NCBI GenBank assembly: GCA_016929205.1
Contig: JAFGJF010000125.1
Span: forward strand, 1-9,764
Direction of reading: 5' to 3'
From: Anaerolineae bacterium
GTDB lineage: Bacteria; Chloroflexota; Anaerolineae; JAFGEY01
DNA length: 9,764 nt
This document shows, piece after piece, positions 1 to 5,886 of this stretch; position 1 is the first letter of the stretch; every line of letters starts with the position of its first letter. The notes under the pieces are model-generated. The model was not told the origin of the DNA. It did not search any database and saw only the letters and a list, made by a program, of their open reading frames with translations. Both the position numbers and the translations under genes were made by a program.

Positions 1-76
1 CTTGATCGCGGTTGACGAAACGGTCAACCGGCACCGGACCGGAAGTGATGAACGGGTTGCGGGTGCGTTTGGACAT
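1..76 (-). CDS. N-terminus of a probable AAA-type ATPase (partial, runs off the left edge)
   Basis: The minus strand reads an ATG at 76-74 followed by 25 open codons to the window edge (MSKRTRNPFITSGPVPVDRF, then VNRDQ). A textbook Shine-Dalgarno (AAGGAG, 88-83) sits six bases upstream, which fixes the start and makes this a real gene despite its short visible length. The pattern NPF-x3-GPVP-x3-F-V-x-R resembles the opening of a group of bacterial AAA/STAND-like ATPases in which this stretch lies just before the Walker A loop. The Walker A would fall outside the window, so the family call is a recognition-based inference and not proof. It is transcribed divergently from the DUF4838 gene, with its own candidate promoter at 173-201. 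Confidence 0.6.
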   Translation of the reverse strand, partial: MSKRTRNPFITSGPVPVDRFVNRDQ

Positions 77-82
77 GCCAGA

Positions 83-88
83 CTCCTT
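83..88 (-). promoter_or_regulatory. Strong ribosome binding site for the left-edge gene
   Basis: On the minus strand AAGGAG lies six bases before the ATG at 76-74. It is the main evidence that the short left-edge frame is a genuine gene start. Confidence 0.75.
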
Positions 89-172
89 GCGGCAAATACT
101 CTTTCGAACAGGCGATTCAGATATCGTTTTGCCTCCAGGCATAAACGGCGATCGCGCTTGGGTATGGACTGA

Positions 173-201
173 ATTATACCACGACTTTTGGATCCTAAAA
201 A
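173..201 (-). promoter_or_regulatory. Extended -10 promoter for the left-edge gene
   Basis: On the minus strand a perfect TATAAT (178-173) is preceded by TGG, making an extended -10 (TGGTATAAT). Seventeen bases upstream is TTTTTA (201-196), a poor match to TTGACA, which an extended -10 can tolerate. The predicted transcript would start near 166 and have a leader of about 90 bases before the ATG at 76. Confidence 0.6.
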
Positions 202-304
202 TTGAACCCCCCATTCACAGATCTACCACAAACACACCCACTTGCCCCAAAGGCAGATTTGCCAACGCGCCTGATCGTGCGATCGATCGTCGAGACAGCG
301 TGCG

Positions 305-343
305 AAAAAAAAAGTTTACGAACAACCCGTTTGGGTGTACAAT
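305..343 (+). promoter_or_regulatory. Sigma-70-type promoter with A-tract, for the DUF4838 gene
   Basis: The -35 TTTACG (315-320; 4 of 6 match to TTGACA) is separated by exactly 17 bases from the -10 TACAAT (338-343; 5 of 6). A run of nine A (305-313) lies just upstream of the -35, the position of an UP element. Transcription would start near 350, giving a leader of about 38 bases. Confidence 0.6.
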
Positions 344-371
344 TCTGGTGAGTGCTCAATGTGAACAAACC

Positions 372-380
372 AGAGGAGGT
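372..380 (+). promoter_or_regulatory. Ribosome binding site that fixes the start at 388
   Basis: AGAGGAGGT, a near-perfect anti-16S match, ends seven bases before the ATG at 388. An in-frame ATG at 352 would add 12 residues, but it lies at the predicted transcription start and has no ribosome binding site, so 388 is preferred. Confidence 0.8.
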
Positions 381-387
381 GCGTGAG

Positions 388-2325
388 ATGAGTATCACAC
401 AGATCGGTTGGATCCGTTCTGAAGACGCGGCAGCAGACGCCGTGCTGGCTTATGCCGGTCGCACGTTGGCGAATTATGTGCGCAGGATGTGCGGAGAAAA
501 ATGGGATGTGTTGGACAGGCTGTGTATAGACGACGATCCCGGTACAGCCTGGATTGGGATATGCGATCAGATCGCCGGCAGTACACTGACGCCCGCATTA
601 TGGGACGATGGGTTTGCGATCTGGTACGCCGACGAGATGCTGCACATTGCCGGTCGCAACGCGCGCAGCGTTTTGTTTGGTGTCTATGCTTTCCTGGAAA
701 CGCAGGGCGTGCGGTTTCTCCGTCCCGGCGTCGGCGGAGAAGTGATCCCCAAGGTGGATGCACTGGTCCTACCCGAACAACCTGTGGTCGAGCAGGCACG
801 TTACCGCCACCGCGGGCTGTGCATCGAGGGCGCGCCGTCGCTAGCCCACGCCCTGGAAATGGTCGATTGGTGTGCCAAGAAGCGGATGAATACAATCTTT
901 TTACAGTTTCTCTCCAGCTGCTACTTTTACAACCTGTGGGTTGAGCGGCCATACAATCCCCACTATGCCGACCAGGCGATCACTGAAGAAGAAGCGTTGG
1001 CTTATGACGACCAGGTGATCGCCTCGATGAAAAAGCGGGGCATAATTTTGCACCGTGTGGGCCATGGCTGGACCGGGGCAGCCGTTGGCCTGCCGCGGTC
1101 GGGTTGGGTGACGGCAGGCGAGGCGGTACAGCCCGAATACGTGCGCTGGTTGGCCGAACTGGATGGCAAGCGGGCGTTGTTCAAGGACATCCCGATCAAT
1201 ACCGAGCTGTGTTACAGCCACACGCCCGCTTTTGACGGCTTTGTGGAGACGATCGTCCAATACTGCGAGGTTCATCCCGAACTGGACGTGGTCCACGTCT
1301 GGCTGTCTGACGCGACAAACAACAAGTGCGAGTGCGCCGAGTGCGCCGAACTGTCGATTTCGGACTGGTATGCCAAGATTATCAATGCACTCTCCAAAGC
1401 GCTATATCAGCGTGTGCCCAAGATGCGCTTTGTGTTCTTGTGCTACATCGAACTGCTGTGGGCGCCGGAAAAAATCGAGATCGACGAGCAGTATGGCAAC
1501 ACGATCCTGATGTTCGCTCCCATCGCGCGCTGTTACGGTCACGGCCTGGCTGATCCGGTCTGCGACGACGGCGGGGCCTGGCCCCGCCCGCCGCTGAACC
1601 AGTTTGCTGTTTCCAGGCAAAACGCGTTTTATGTCGAAATGTTGCGCGGTTGGCGAAAGGCGTTCGGCGGCGACAGTTTCGATTTTGACTATCACCTGAT
1701 GTGGGCCAACTGGGCGCAGATGACCGATACCGTCCAGGCGCGGATCTTGCACGCGGATCTGCAGCAGTTGCAAGCGATCGGGCTGGACGGCATCGTCAGT
1801 TGCCAGTCTTTCCGTGCCTTCTATCCCTCCGGCCTGGCGATGGCAGTATTGGCCGAGTCGCTATGGAACCCCGAGGTGCCGTGGAAGGAGATGCGCCGTT
1901 GTTACCTGGAAGCGGCTTACGGCGCGCACGTCGATTGGGTCGACGCTTACCTGGATCAGGTCGAATCGTTTCTGGACACGGGGGATCCGCATTGGCGGAC
2001 GCCGCCGTTTTCGAACGCGGACGAGGCCAAGCTGGCGGCGTGTATGGTCTTTCTGCAAACCTCGCTGGCTGAGATCGAGCTGCGCTGCGAGTCGACACCC
2101 AACCGGGCGCAAGATCGTTCGCTCGACCTGCTGGCCCATCACGCGCGCTTTCTGCAGTTCATTGTCCAGGCTTACCGGGCACGGCTGGCGGGCCAATTGG
2201 AACAGGCCAACGAAGAGTTCGATCGTGCGATCGCGTTCTTGCGCGAGACAGAGCCGGAATACAGCACGTTTATGGATACGATGTTGGCTGTGAGGTTTGT
2301 GGAGCGGGCAAAAAGGCTGACATAG
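388..2325 (+). CDS. DUF4838 domain-containing protein, possible carbohydrate-active enzyme
   Basis: The protein has 645 aa, with no signal peptide or membrane segment, so it is probably cytoplasmic. Residues about 80-115 (LHIAGRNARSVLFGVYAFLE, then GVRFLRPG) match the N-terminal pattern seen in GH67 alpha-glucuronidase-like proteins and in DUF4838 proteins (x-GRxxRxxLFGVYxFLE-x-x-GVRFLxPG). Residues about 139-147 (YRHRGLCIE) would open the catalytic-barrel-like part, and residues about 300-360 carry the most typical DUF4838 stretch, VHVWLSDATNNKCECAEC, then SDWYAKIINAL. The cysteine triad C314, C316, C319 (CxCxxC) might bind a metal. Known: DUF4838 proteins have no established activity but are often found with polysaccharide-use genes. 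No such genes are visible here, so substrate and role are open. It stands alone between a divergent gene and a long gap. A coding-like frame continues out of phase after the stop (see 2326-2474). Confidence 0.8.
   Translation: MSITQIGWIRSEDAAADAVLAYAGRTLANYVRRMCGEKWDVLDRLCIDDDPGTAWIGICDQIAGSTLTPALWDDGFAIWYADEMLHIAGRNARSVLFGVYAFLETQGVRFLRPGVGGEVIPKVDALVLPEQPVVEQARYRHRGLCIEGAPSLAHALEMVDWCAKKRMNTIFLQFLSSCYFYNLWVERPYNPHYADQAITEEEALAYDDQVIASMKKRGIILHRVGHGWTGAAVGLPRSGWVTAGEAVQPEYVRWLAELDGKRALFKDIPINTELCYSHTPAFDGFVETIVQYCEVHPELDVVHVWLSDATNNKCECAECAELSISDWYAKIINALSKALYQRVPKMRFVFLCYIELLWAPEKIEIDEQYGNTILMFAPIARCYGHGLADPVCDDGGAWPRPPLNQFAVSRQNAFYVEMLRGWRKAFGGDSFDFDYHLMWANWAQMTDTVQARILHADLQQLQAIGLDGIVSCQSFRAFYPSGLAMAVLAESLWNPEVPWKEMRRCYLEAAYGAHVDWVDAYLDQVESFLDTGDPHWRTPPFSNADEAKLAACMVFLQTSLAEIELRCESTPNRAQDRSLDLLAHHARFLQFIVQAYRARLAGQLEQANEEFDRAIAFLRETEPEYSTFMDTMLAVRFVERAKRLT
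1570..1588. repeat. Perfect 9-bp inverted repeat with one-base centre inside the DUF4838 gene
   Basis: GGCGGGGCC (1570-1578), T, GGCCCCGCC (1580-1588). It is read as GGAWPRP, within a region between the conserved blocks of the protein. A one-base centre means the innermost pairs must open in any RNA hairpin. Confidence 0.7.
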
Positions 2326-2474
2326 TTCCGAAAAGAGATTGGCTTGATCTGTTGCAGATGCCAGTGATCCAGGCCGAGTCTCGCCTGGCTGAAAAGCAAA
2401 AAGAAATGGATCTGTGTGATGCCATGATTGCTGACTGCCTTTTCTTCATTCAGGGAGAGGCGTTGACCAGGTAG
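2326..2474 (+). pseudogene. Out-of-frame coding-like tail, possible frameshifted C-terminus or gene remnant
   Basis: Directly after the DUF4838 stop, the neighbouring frame is open through 2471 and ends with TAG at 2472-2474. It reads DIVPKRDWLDLLQMPVIQAE and then a charged helical segment (SRLAEKQKEMDLCDAMIADC, then LFFIQGEALTR). The composition is protein-like, with many G or A first codon positions and about 60% G or C at third positions from 2358 on. The frame meets the DUF4838 frame near an A5 run at 2310-2314, where one indel would fuse them. The alternatives are a remnant of another gene, or chance: about 50 open codons are not rare. I do not recognise the sequence, and the ATG at 2358 has no ribosome binding site. 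Confidence 0.25.
2347..2388 (+). terminator. Weak candidate terminator hairpins after the DUF4838 gene
   Basis: Two small inverted repeats follow the stop: ATCTG-TTG-CAGAT (2347-2359) and CCAGGC-8 nt-GCCTGG (2369-2388). Neither is followed by a T run on either strand, so they do not form a classical intrinsic terminator. They may only reduce read-through. Confidence 0.2.
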
Positions 2475-2536
2475 AGTCAATCATAAAGCCTTTCTGGTTC
2501 AAATACAATTGCCTTGTGATGTGTCGTGGGCTTGTT

Positions 2537-2547
2537 GGACCAAGGAC
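2537..2547. repeat. Left copy of 11-bp direct repeat (probable target site duplication)
   Basis: GGACCAAGGAC, identical to 2689-2699. The two copies abut the ends of the inverted-repeat element exactly, as expected for a duplication made on insertion. Confidence 0.65.
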
Positions 2548-2565
2548 TAGCTACCCGACAGTTTA
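2548..2565. repeat. Left terminal inverted repeat of the MITE-like element
   Basis: TAGCTACCCGACAGTTTA. It pairs with 2671-2688; the two differences are both T-G pairs when read on the plus strand. Confidence 0.65.
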
Positions 2566-2670
2566 TGAGTAGGACGCGGACGAGCGCGGATGAACGCGGA
2601 AAAGGACCCTATATGTCAACAAAACCCGTGCTTGTCTGTGCTCGTCTGTGTCTCGACAAAAGCGCTTCTC

Positions 2671-2688
2671 TAAACTGTCGGGTGGCTG
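2671..2688. repeat. Right terminal inverted repeat of the MITE-like element
   Basis: TAAACTGTCGGGTGGCTG, the inverted partner of 2548-2565. Confidence 0.65.
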
Positions 2689-2699
2689 GGACCAAGGAC
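2689..2699. repeat. Right copy of 11-bp direct repeat (probable target site duplication)
   Basis: GGACCAAGGAC, identical to 2537-2547 and directly adjoining the right terminal inverted repeat. Confidence 0.65.
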
Positions 2700-2743
2700 A
2701 TCAGTTGTTCGATTCGAGGTCGTGTTCTGTTGCCCATTGTTAC

Positions 2744-2752
2744 TGGTATTAT
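2744..2752 (+). promoter_or_regulatory. Weak candidate extended -10 upstream of the operon
   Basis: TGG followed by TATTAT (2747-2752; 5 of 6). No acceptable -35 lies at 16-18 bases. If used, it would give a leader of about 250 bases before the SNF2 gene. Confidence 0.25.
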
Positions 2753-2893
2753 AGTATATCTATGCTTGGTTAGCAATGACCAGATCCTTGCGAGTTTTTT
2801 CTACCGGAAGGGCCGGATACCGGTTCAGAAACGCGCGTGGGGTTAGCCGGGGGATCGGTCGGATCGTGCTCAGACCCACTGGCAGGGCGATAC

Positions 2894-2922
2894 TTTTCGC
2901 TGTTCGAGATATCTGGTATAAT
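2894..2922 (+). promoter_or_regulatory. Main promoter of the SNF2-ykgJ-addB-addA operon
   Basis: The -10 TATAAT (2917-2922) is perfect and is preceded by TGG (2914-2916), giving the extended -10 TGGTATAAT. The hexamer 17 bases upstream, TTTTCG (2894-2899), is only a 3 of 6 match to the -35 consensus. The predicted start is near 2929, giving a leader of about 80 bases. The extended -10 is identical to that of the divergent gene at the left edge. Confidence 0.7.
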
Positions 2923-2954
2923 TGAGAGCGGATTTTGTCATCCATTACCCATAC

Positions 2955-2975
2955 CGTTCGAGGTTTGCTCGAATG
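2955..2975 (+). other. Hairpin in the leader of the operon
   Basis: CGTTCGAG (2955-2962), loop GTTTG, CTCGAATG (2968-2975): six Watson-Crick pairs, a G-U pair and a closing C-G pair. It lies inside the predicted leader, about 20 bases upstream of the ribosome binding site, and leaves that site free. No T run follows, so it is not a terminator. It could stabilise the mRNA 5' end or bind a regulator. Confidence 0.4.
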
Positions 2976-2994
2976 CACTGCCGGTTTATAAAAG

Positions 2995-3001
2995 AAGGGA
3001 G
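2995..3001 (+). promoter_or_regulatory. Ribosome binding site of the SNF2 gene
   Basis: AAGGGAG, eight bases before the ATG at 3010. It supports this start over any downstream ATG, which would remove part of the SWIM domain region. Confidence 0.65.
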
Positions 3002-3009
3002 AAAAAGCG

Positions 3010-5886
3010 ATGGATCATACACCCGATCCCAAATCGGAATTGCTCCTGGAACAGATCGAGCGTCGCCGCCAGCGTGGTTTGGAAGATCTAGCCAAGGTTG
3101 TCAACCGGGGCCAGCACCCGGTCTACAGCGTTTTCGAAGTCACTTCGACCACGGATCGCACCTATGCCGTGCAGGTTCGTTCGCTCACCGAGCCGCTCAA
3201 CACCTGCACCTGCCCTGATTATCATACCAACACCATCGGTACGTGCAAGCACATTGAGGGTGTGCTGGCGAACCTGGAAAAAGAGTTCGCCGACCGCTGG
3301 GACGAATTCATTGCCCAGGCTCCACCCATTACCCAGGTCTACGTCCACCACGCCGAACGGACCACGGTCCGGGTCACCATGCCTCTGCCAAAAAACAAGC
3401 GGCTGCACGATCTGCTGGCCCGTTACTTTGATGCCGAAGGCGTTCTGCAAGGCAAGGTGACGCAGAGTTTGCCCGCTCTACTGGGCGAAGTGGAGAGCTT
3501 GCGCGATCGAGACCGCGAGCAGATCCACGTCGACCAGGCCGTGCACGATCATTTAAAGAACCAGCAAGATGTCGAGGCGGTCGCGCAGCAAAAGCGCTGG
3601 TTCCTCGATCAGGTGGAGCAAGGCAATCGTTCACTGAACGTCATTTCGACGCCGCTCTACGGCTACCAAGAGGAGGGTTTACTTCACCTGGCTTTCGGTC
3701 GCCGGACGCTGCTCGCCGACGACATGGGCCTGGGCAAAACGGTGCAAGCCATCGCCGCTGCTGCTTTGCTCAAGCAGTTGCGCGATATCCAGCATACGCT
3801 GATCGTGTGCCCGGCTTCGCTCAAGCACCAATGGGCGCGCGAGATCCGCCGTTTTACCTCTTTGCCTGCCCAGGTGATCGAGGGCAATGCCATCCAACGC
3901 CGCCAGCTGTACCGTGATCCGCAGTTCTTTAACATCATCAATTATGAACTGGTGCGTTTTGACGAGCAAGAGATCACTCAGCACGCGTTCGACCTGGTGA
4001 TCCTTGACGAGGCGCAGCGGATCAAGAACTGGCGCACCAAGACCGCCGACAAGGTGAAACAACTGCGCAGTCCTTACGCCTTCGTCCTGACCGGCACCCC
4101 GCTGGAGAACCGGCTCGACGAGCTTTATTCGATCTTACAATTCATCGACCCGACGATCCTCGGACCGTTGTGGCGTTTCAACACCCGCTACTATGAAACC
4201 GAGAGGCGGCGTTCCGGTTCGTACCAGGTTCTGGGGTACAAAAACCTGGATGAACTCCGCCACCGTATTGCGCCCTATGTGCTGCGCCGCGTCCGTGAAG
4301 AGGTGCTGTTTGATCTGCCGGAACGGATCGACAGCAACTTTTTCGTCGAGATGACCAACCCGCAGTGGGCGGCTTATGGCGAATACGAGCAGCGGGTGGC
4401 ACAATTGATGGCCCGCGCGCGCCGCCGTCCCCTTACGCCCCAGGAACACCAGATCTTGTTAGGATCGCTGATCAAGATGCGCCTGATCTGCAACGCTCTG
4501 GCCCTGCACGACCCCGAGATCAAGCCCCAGGATCGCGAAAAAAGCGCACCCAAGCTGCGCGAACTGCGCACGATTTTGGAAGAAGAGGTAGCCAATAACG
4601 GCCACAAAACCATCGTTTTCAGCCAGTGGTCCAAGATGCTCGATCTGGTCGAGCCGGTGCTGGAAAAACTCAAGCTGGGTTGGGTCAAGCTCACCGGCGA
4701 CGTGCCGGTCAAAAGGCGCGGCGCGCTCATCGAGCAGTTTTTTGAGGATCCCAATTGTAAGGCCTTTCTTTCCACCGATGCCGGCGGCGTGGGGTTGAAC
4801 CTCCAGGCGGCAAGCATGGTGATCAATCTCGACCTGCCCTGGAATCCGGCAGTGCTCGATCAGCGCATCGCCCGCGCCCACCGCCACGGCCAGCCGCACA
4901 CGGTCAACGTCGTCAACCTGATCGCCAAAGGGACGATCGAGGAACGGATGCTCGATACGCTGGCTGCCAAGCGCGCCGTCTTTGACGCCGCACTCAACGA
5001 GGAGAGTGACGTCTCCGATCTTTCTTTCCAGGACGCGGGGGGCGGCGTTCTGCAACGGCTTGAGGTCTTGTTGGGCGCCAAGGAAGCAGCCCAGCCCGAA
5101 CTGATGCTCGAACCGGCGGCCGTGGTCGAAGCCGAGATCAAGCCTGTACCCACGCTACAGGGGTTTGCTGACCTGTTGGTGGGGCACTATCCCGGCCGCA
5201 TTCTCCTGGTGCGACAGGCCCCACAGCTCGCCGGCGTGCCGGCCGACGGCAACGTGCTTGTCGTCGTGGATCGTGATCCGGCCAAGCTGCGCGCCAAAGT
5301 CGAAGCTCATCTCGGCGACTATTACGGCAATTTCCCCGCACCCGGTCTCCTGCTGATGGAGCAGGAGGGGTACCGGGCATTGTCCGCGCTCACCGGTGGG
5401 ATCATGGAACAGACGGCCGAGGCTGCGACCGTCTACCAGGCTTCGGCTATCCCTGCTCCGGCCCGGGCCGACGAGCACAAGGCGTTGGAAAAGCGGCTGC
5501 GCCGCGCCAACGAGGGACTGGATACGGCCGACAAACGGCTCAAGTTGGCCTCCGTCGTGCTGCAGGGTGGTTTTCCGGAAGAGGTGATGCGCCCCGTGCG
5601 CCAGTCGTTGGGATGGGCGTTGAGCGCGCACCTTTCGCTGGTCAAAGACAAAGTACCGGGCGAAGAACTGCTTTCCCCGCGCCTGGTGGAAGCGGAACTG
5701 GTTGCGACCGGCCGCGTTCCGGCCGATCTTGCCGCTCGTCTGGATCGCGTGCGGGCGCTTACCGCACCGCCGGCCGAAGGGGAAGATGCGCCGCCGCCCA
5801 GCGTCGAGGCGGCCGAGGGGTTAATCGGAACCGTGCAGCAGTTGATCGATTTGGGGCGTGAATTAGCTGCAAAGGAAGGAATGTGA
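3010..5886 (+). CDS. SWIM zinc-finger SNF2-family DEAD/DEAH helicase (Snf2/RapA-like ATPase)
   Basis: A 958-aa cytoplasmic ATPase expected to move along or remodel protein-DNA complexes. Residues 66-81 form a SWIM zinc finger (C66-x-C68-x10-C79-x-H81), probably for nucleic acid binding. The SNF2 core follows: Q-motif region near Y219-Q220, Walker A DDMGLGKT (237-244), Walker B DEAQ (333-336), motif III TGTPLEN (361-367), motif V STDAGGVGLNLQAA (588-601) and motif VI DQRIARAHRHGQ (617-628). All catalytic motifs are intact. The last third (about 690-958) is not part of the helicase. Residues about 720-800 resemble a nucleotidyltransferase fold that has lost its active site, and about 822-955 are helical and HEPN-like, with no RX4-6H motif (inference). 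It is the first gene of the operon and its stop overlaps the next ATG (TGATG), so the two are probably translationally coupled. The link to AddAB suggests a role in DNA repair. Confidence 0.9.
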   Translation: MDHTPDPKSELLLEQIERRRQRGLEDLAKVVNRGQHPVYSVFEVTSTTDRTYAVQVRSLTEPLNTCTCPDYHTNTIGTCKHIEGVLANLEKEFADRWDEFIAQAPPITQVYVHHAERTTVRVTMPLPKNKRLHDLLARYFDAEGVLQGKVTQSLPALLGEVESLRDRDREQIHVDQAVHDHLKNQQDVEAVAQQKRWFLDQVEQGNRSLNVISTPLYGYQEEGLLHLAFGRRTLLADDMGLGKTVQAIAAAALLKQLRDIQHTLIVCPASLKHQWAREIRRFTSLPAQVIEGNAIQRRQLYRDPQFFNIINYELVRFDEQEITQHAFDLVILDEAQRIKNWRTKTADKVKQLRSPYAFVLTGTPLENRLDELYSILQFIDPTILGPLWRFNTRYYETERRRSGSYQVLGYKNLDELRHRIAPYVLRRVREEVLFDLPERIDSNFFVEMTNPQWAAYGEYEQRVAQLMARARRRPLTPQEHQILLGSLIKMRLICNALALHDPEIKPQDREKSAPKLRELRTILEEEVANNGHKTIVFSQWSKMLDLVEPVLEKLKLGWVKLTGDVPVKRRGALIEQFFEDPNCKAFLSTDAGGVGLNLQAASMVINLDLPWNPAVLDQRIARAHRHGQPHTVNVVNLIAKGTIEERMLDTLAAKRAVFDAALNEESDVSDLSFQDAGGGVLQRLEVLLGAKEAAQPELMLEPAAVVEAEIKPVPTLQGFADLLVGHYPGRILLVRQAPQLAGVPADGNVLVVVDRDPAKLRAKVEAHLGDYYGNFPAPGLLLMEQEGYRALSALTGGIMEQTAEAATVYQASAIPAPARADEHKALEKRLRRANEGLDTADKRLKLASVVLQGGFPEEVMRPVRQSLGWALSAHLSLVKDKVPGEELLSPRLVEAELVATGRVPADLAARLDRVRALTAPPAEGEDAPPPSVEAAEGLIGTVQQLIDLGRELAAKEGM

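Larger units (their letters stand above)
77..387. other. Divergent intergenic region
   Basis: This 311-base gap lies between two divergently oriented starts and has no convincing gene. It is clearly more AT-rich than the flanking coding sequence. It holds one candidate promoter pointing left (173-201), one pointing right (315-343), an A9 run (305-313) and a 10-bp palindrome CGATCGATCG (280-289). A plus-strand frame that crosses it has no ribosome binding site and unnatural composition, and is taken as chance. Confidence 0.7.
2548..2688. mobile_element. 141-bp MITE-like foldback element
   Basis: The ends are 18-bp inverted repeats (2548-2565 and 2671-2688) that match at 16 of 18 positions, with a perfect 13-bp core ACCCGACAGTTTA/TAAACTGTCGGGT. 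The interior is a second inverted repeat: 2573-2599 (CGCGGA three times at 10-bp spacing) against 2626-2652 (TCTGTG units at 10-bp spacing). It has 19 Watson-Crick pairs of 27 and 7 more G-T pairs. The centre loop is about 26 bases (2600-2625). No open frame of note lies inside, so movement would need a transposase supplied in trans. The perfect 11-bp direct repeat outside both ends is the strongest sign of insertion. The transposase family cannot be named from this window; duplications of about this length occur in IS4-like groups, among others. Confidence 0.6.
2326..3009. other. 684-base intergenic region before the repair operon
   Basis: Apart from the doubtful tail at 2326-2474, I see no gene here on either strand. 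The region contains a MITE-like element (2548-2688) with flanking direct repeats, a weak (2744-2752) and a strong (2914-2922) extended -10, and a leader hairpin (2955-2975). A T6 run at 2795-2800 has no stable stem in front of it, and an ACCGG/CCGGT pair (2803-2807 and 2820-2824) follows. Confidence 0.7.

Noticed and set aside
148..155. GCGATCGC, the HIP1 palindrome of cyanobacteria
   Set aside because: A single copy is easily due to chance, and the gene content does not point to a cyanobacterium.
12..386. 124-codon plus-strand frame across the left intergenic region
   Set aside because: It has no ribosome binding site, crosses both candidate promoters, and is antisense to the well-supported left-edge gene.
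2172..2480. 102-codon minus-strand frame at the end of the DUF4838 gene
   Set aside because: About half is antisense to the conserved gene, and the start lacks a ribosome binding site. The plus-strand reading of the same stretch looks more coding-like.
2491..2512. tRNA-like TpsiC motif (GGTTCAAAT)
   Set aside because: The flanking bases do not form a T stem, and no acceptor, D or anticodon arm can be built upstream.
2573..2652. Possible CRISPR array
   Set aside because: The repeats are six-base units at a 10-base step with no spacers, part of a foldback, and no cas genes are present.
2783..2800. Intrinsic terminator at the T6 run (2795-2800)
   Set aside because: No stable GC-rich stem lies directly upstream; only a four-pair TGGT/ACCA match is available some distance away.
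2526..2846. 106-codon plus-strand frame through the MITE-like element
   Set aside because: It runs through the inverted repeats and yields a protein with no normal composition. There is no ribosome binding site.
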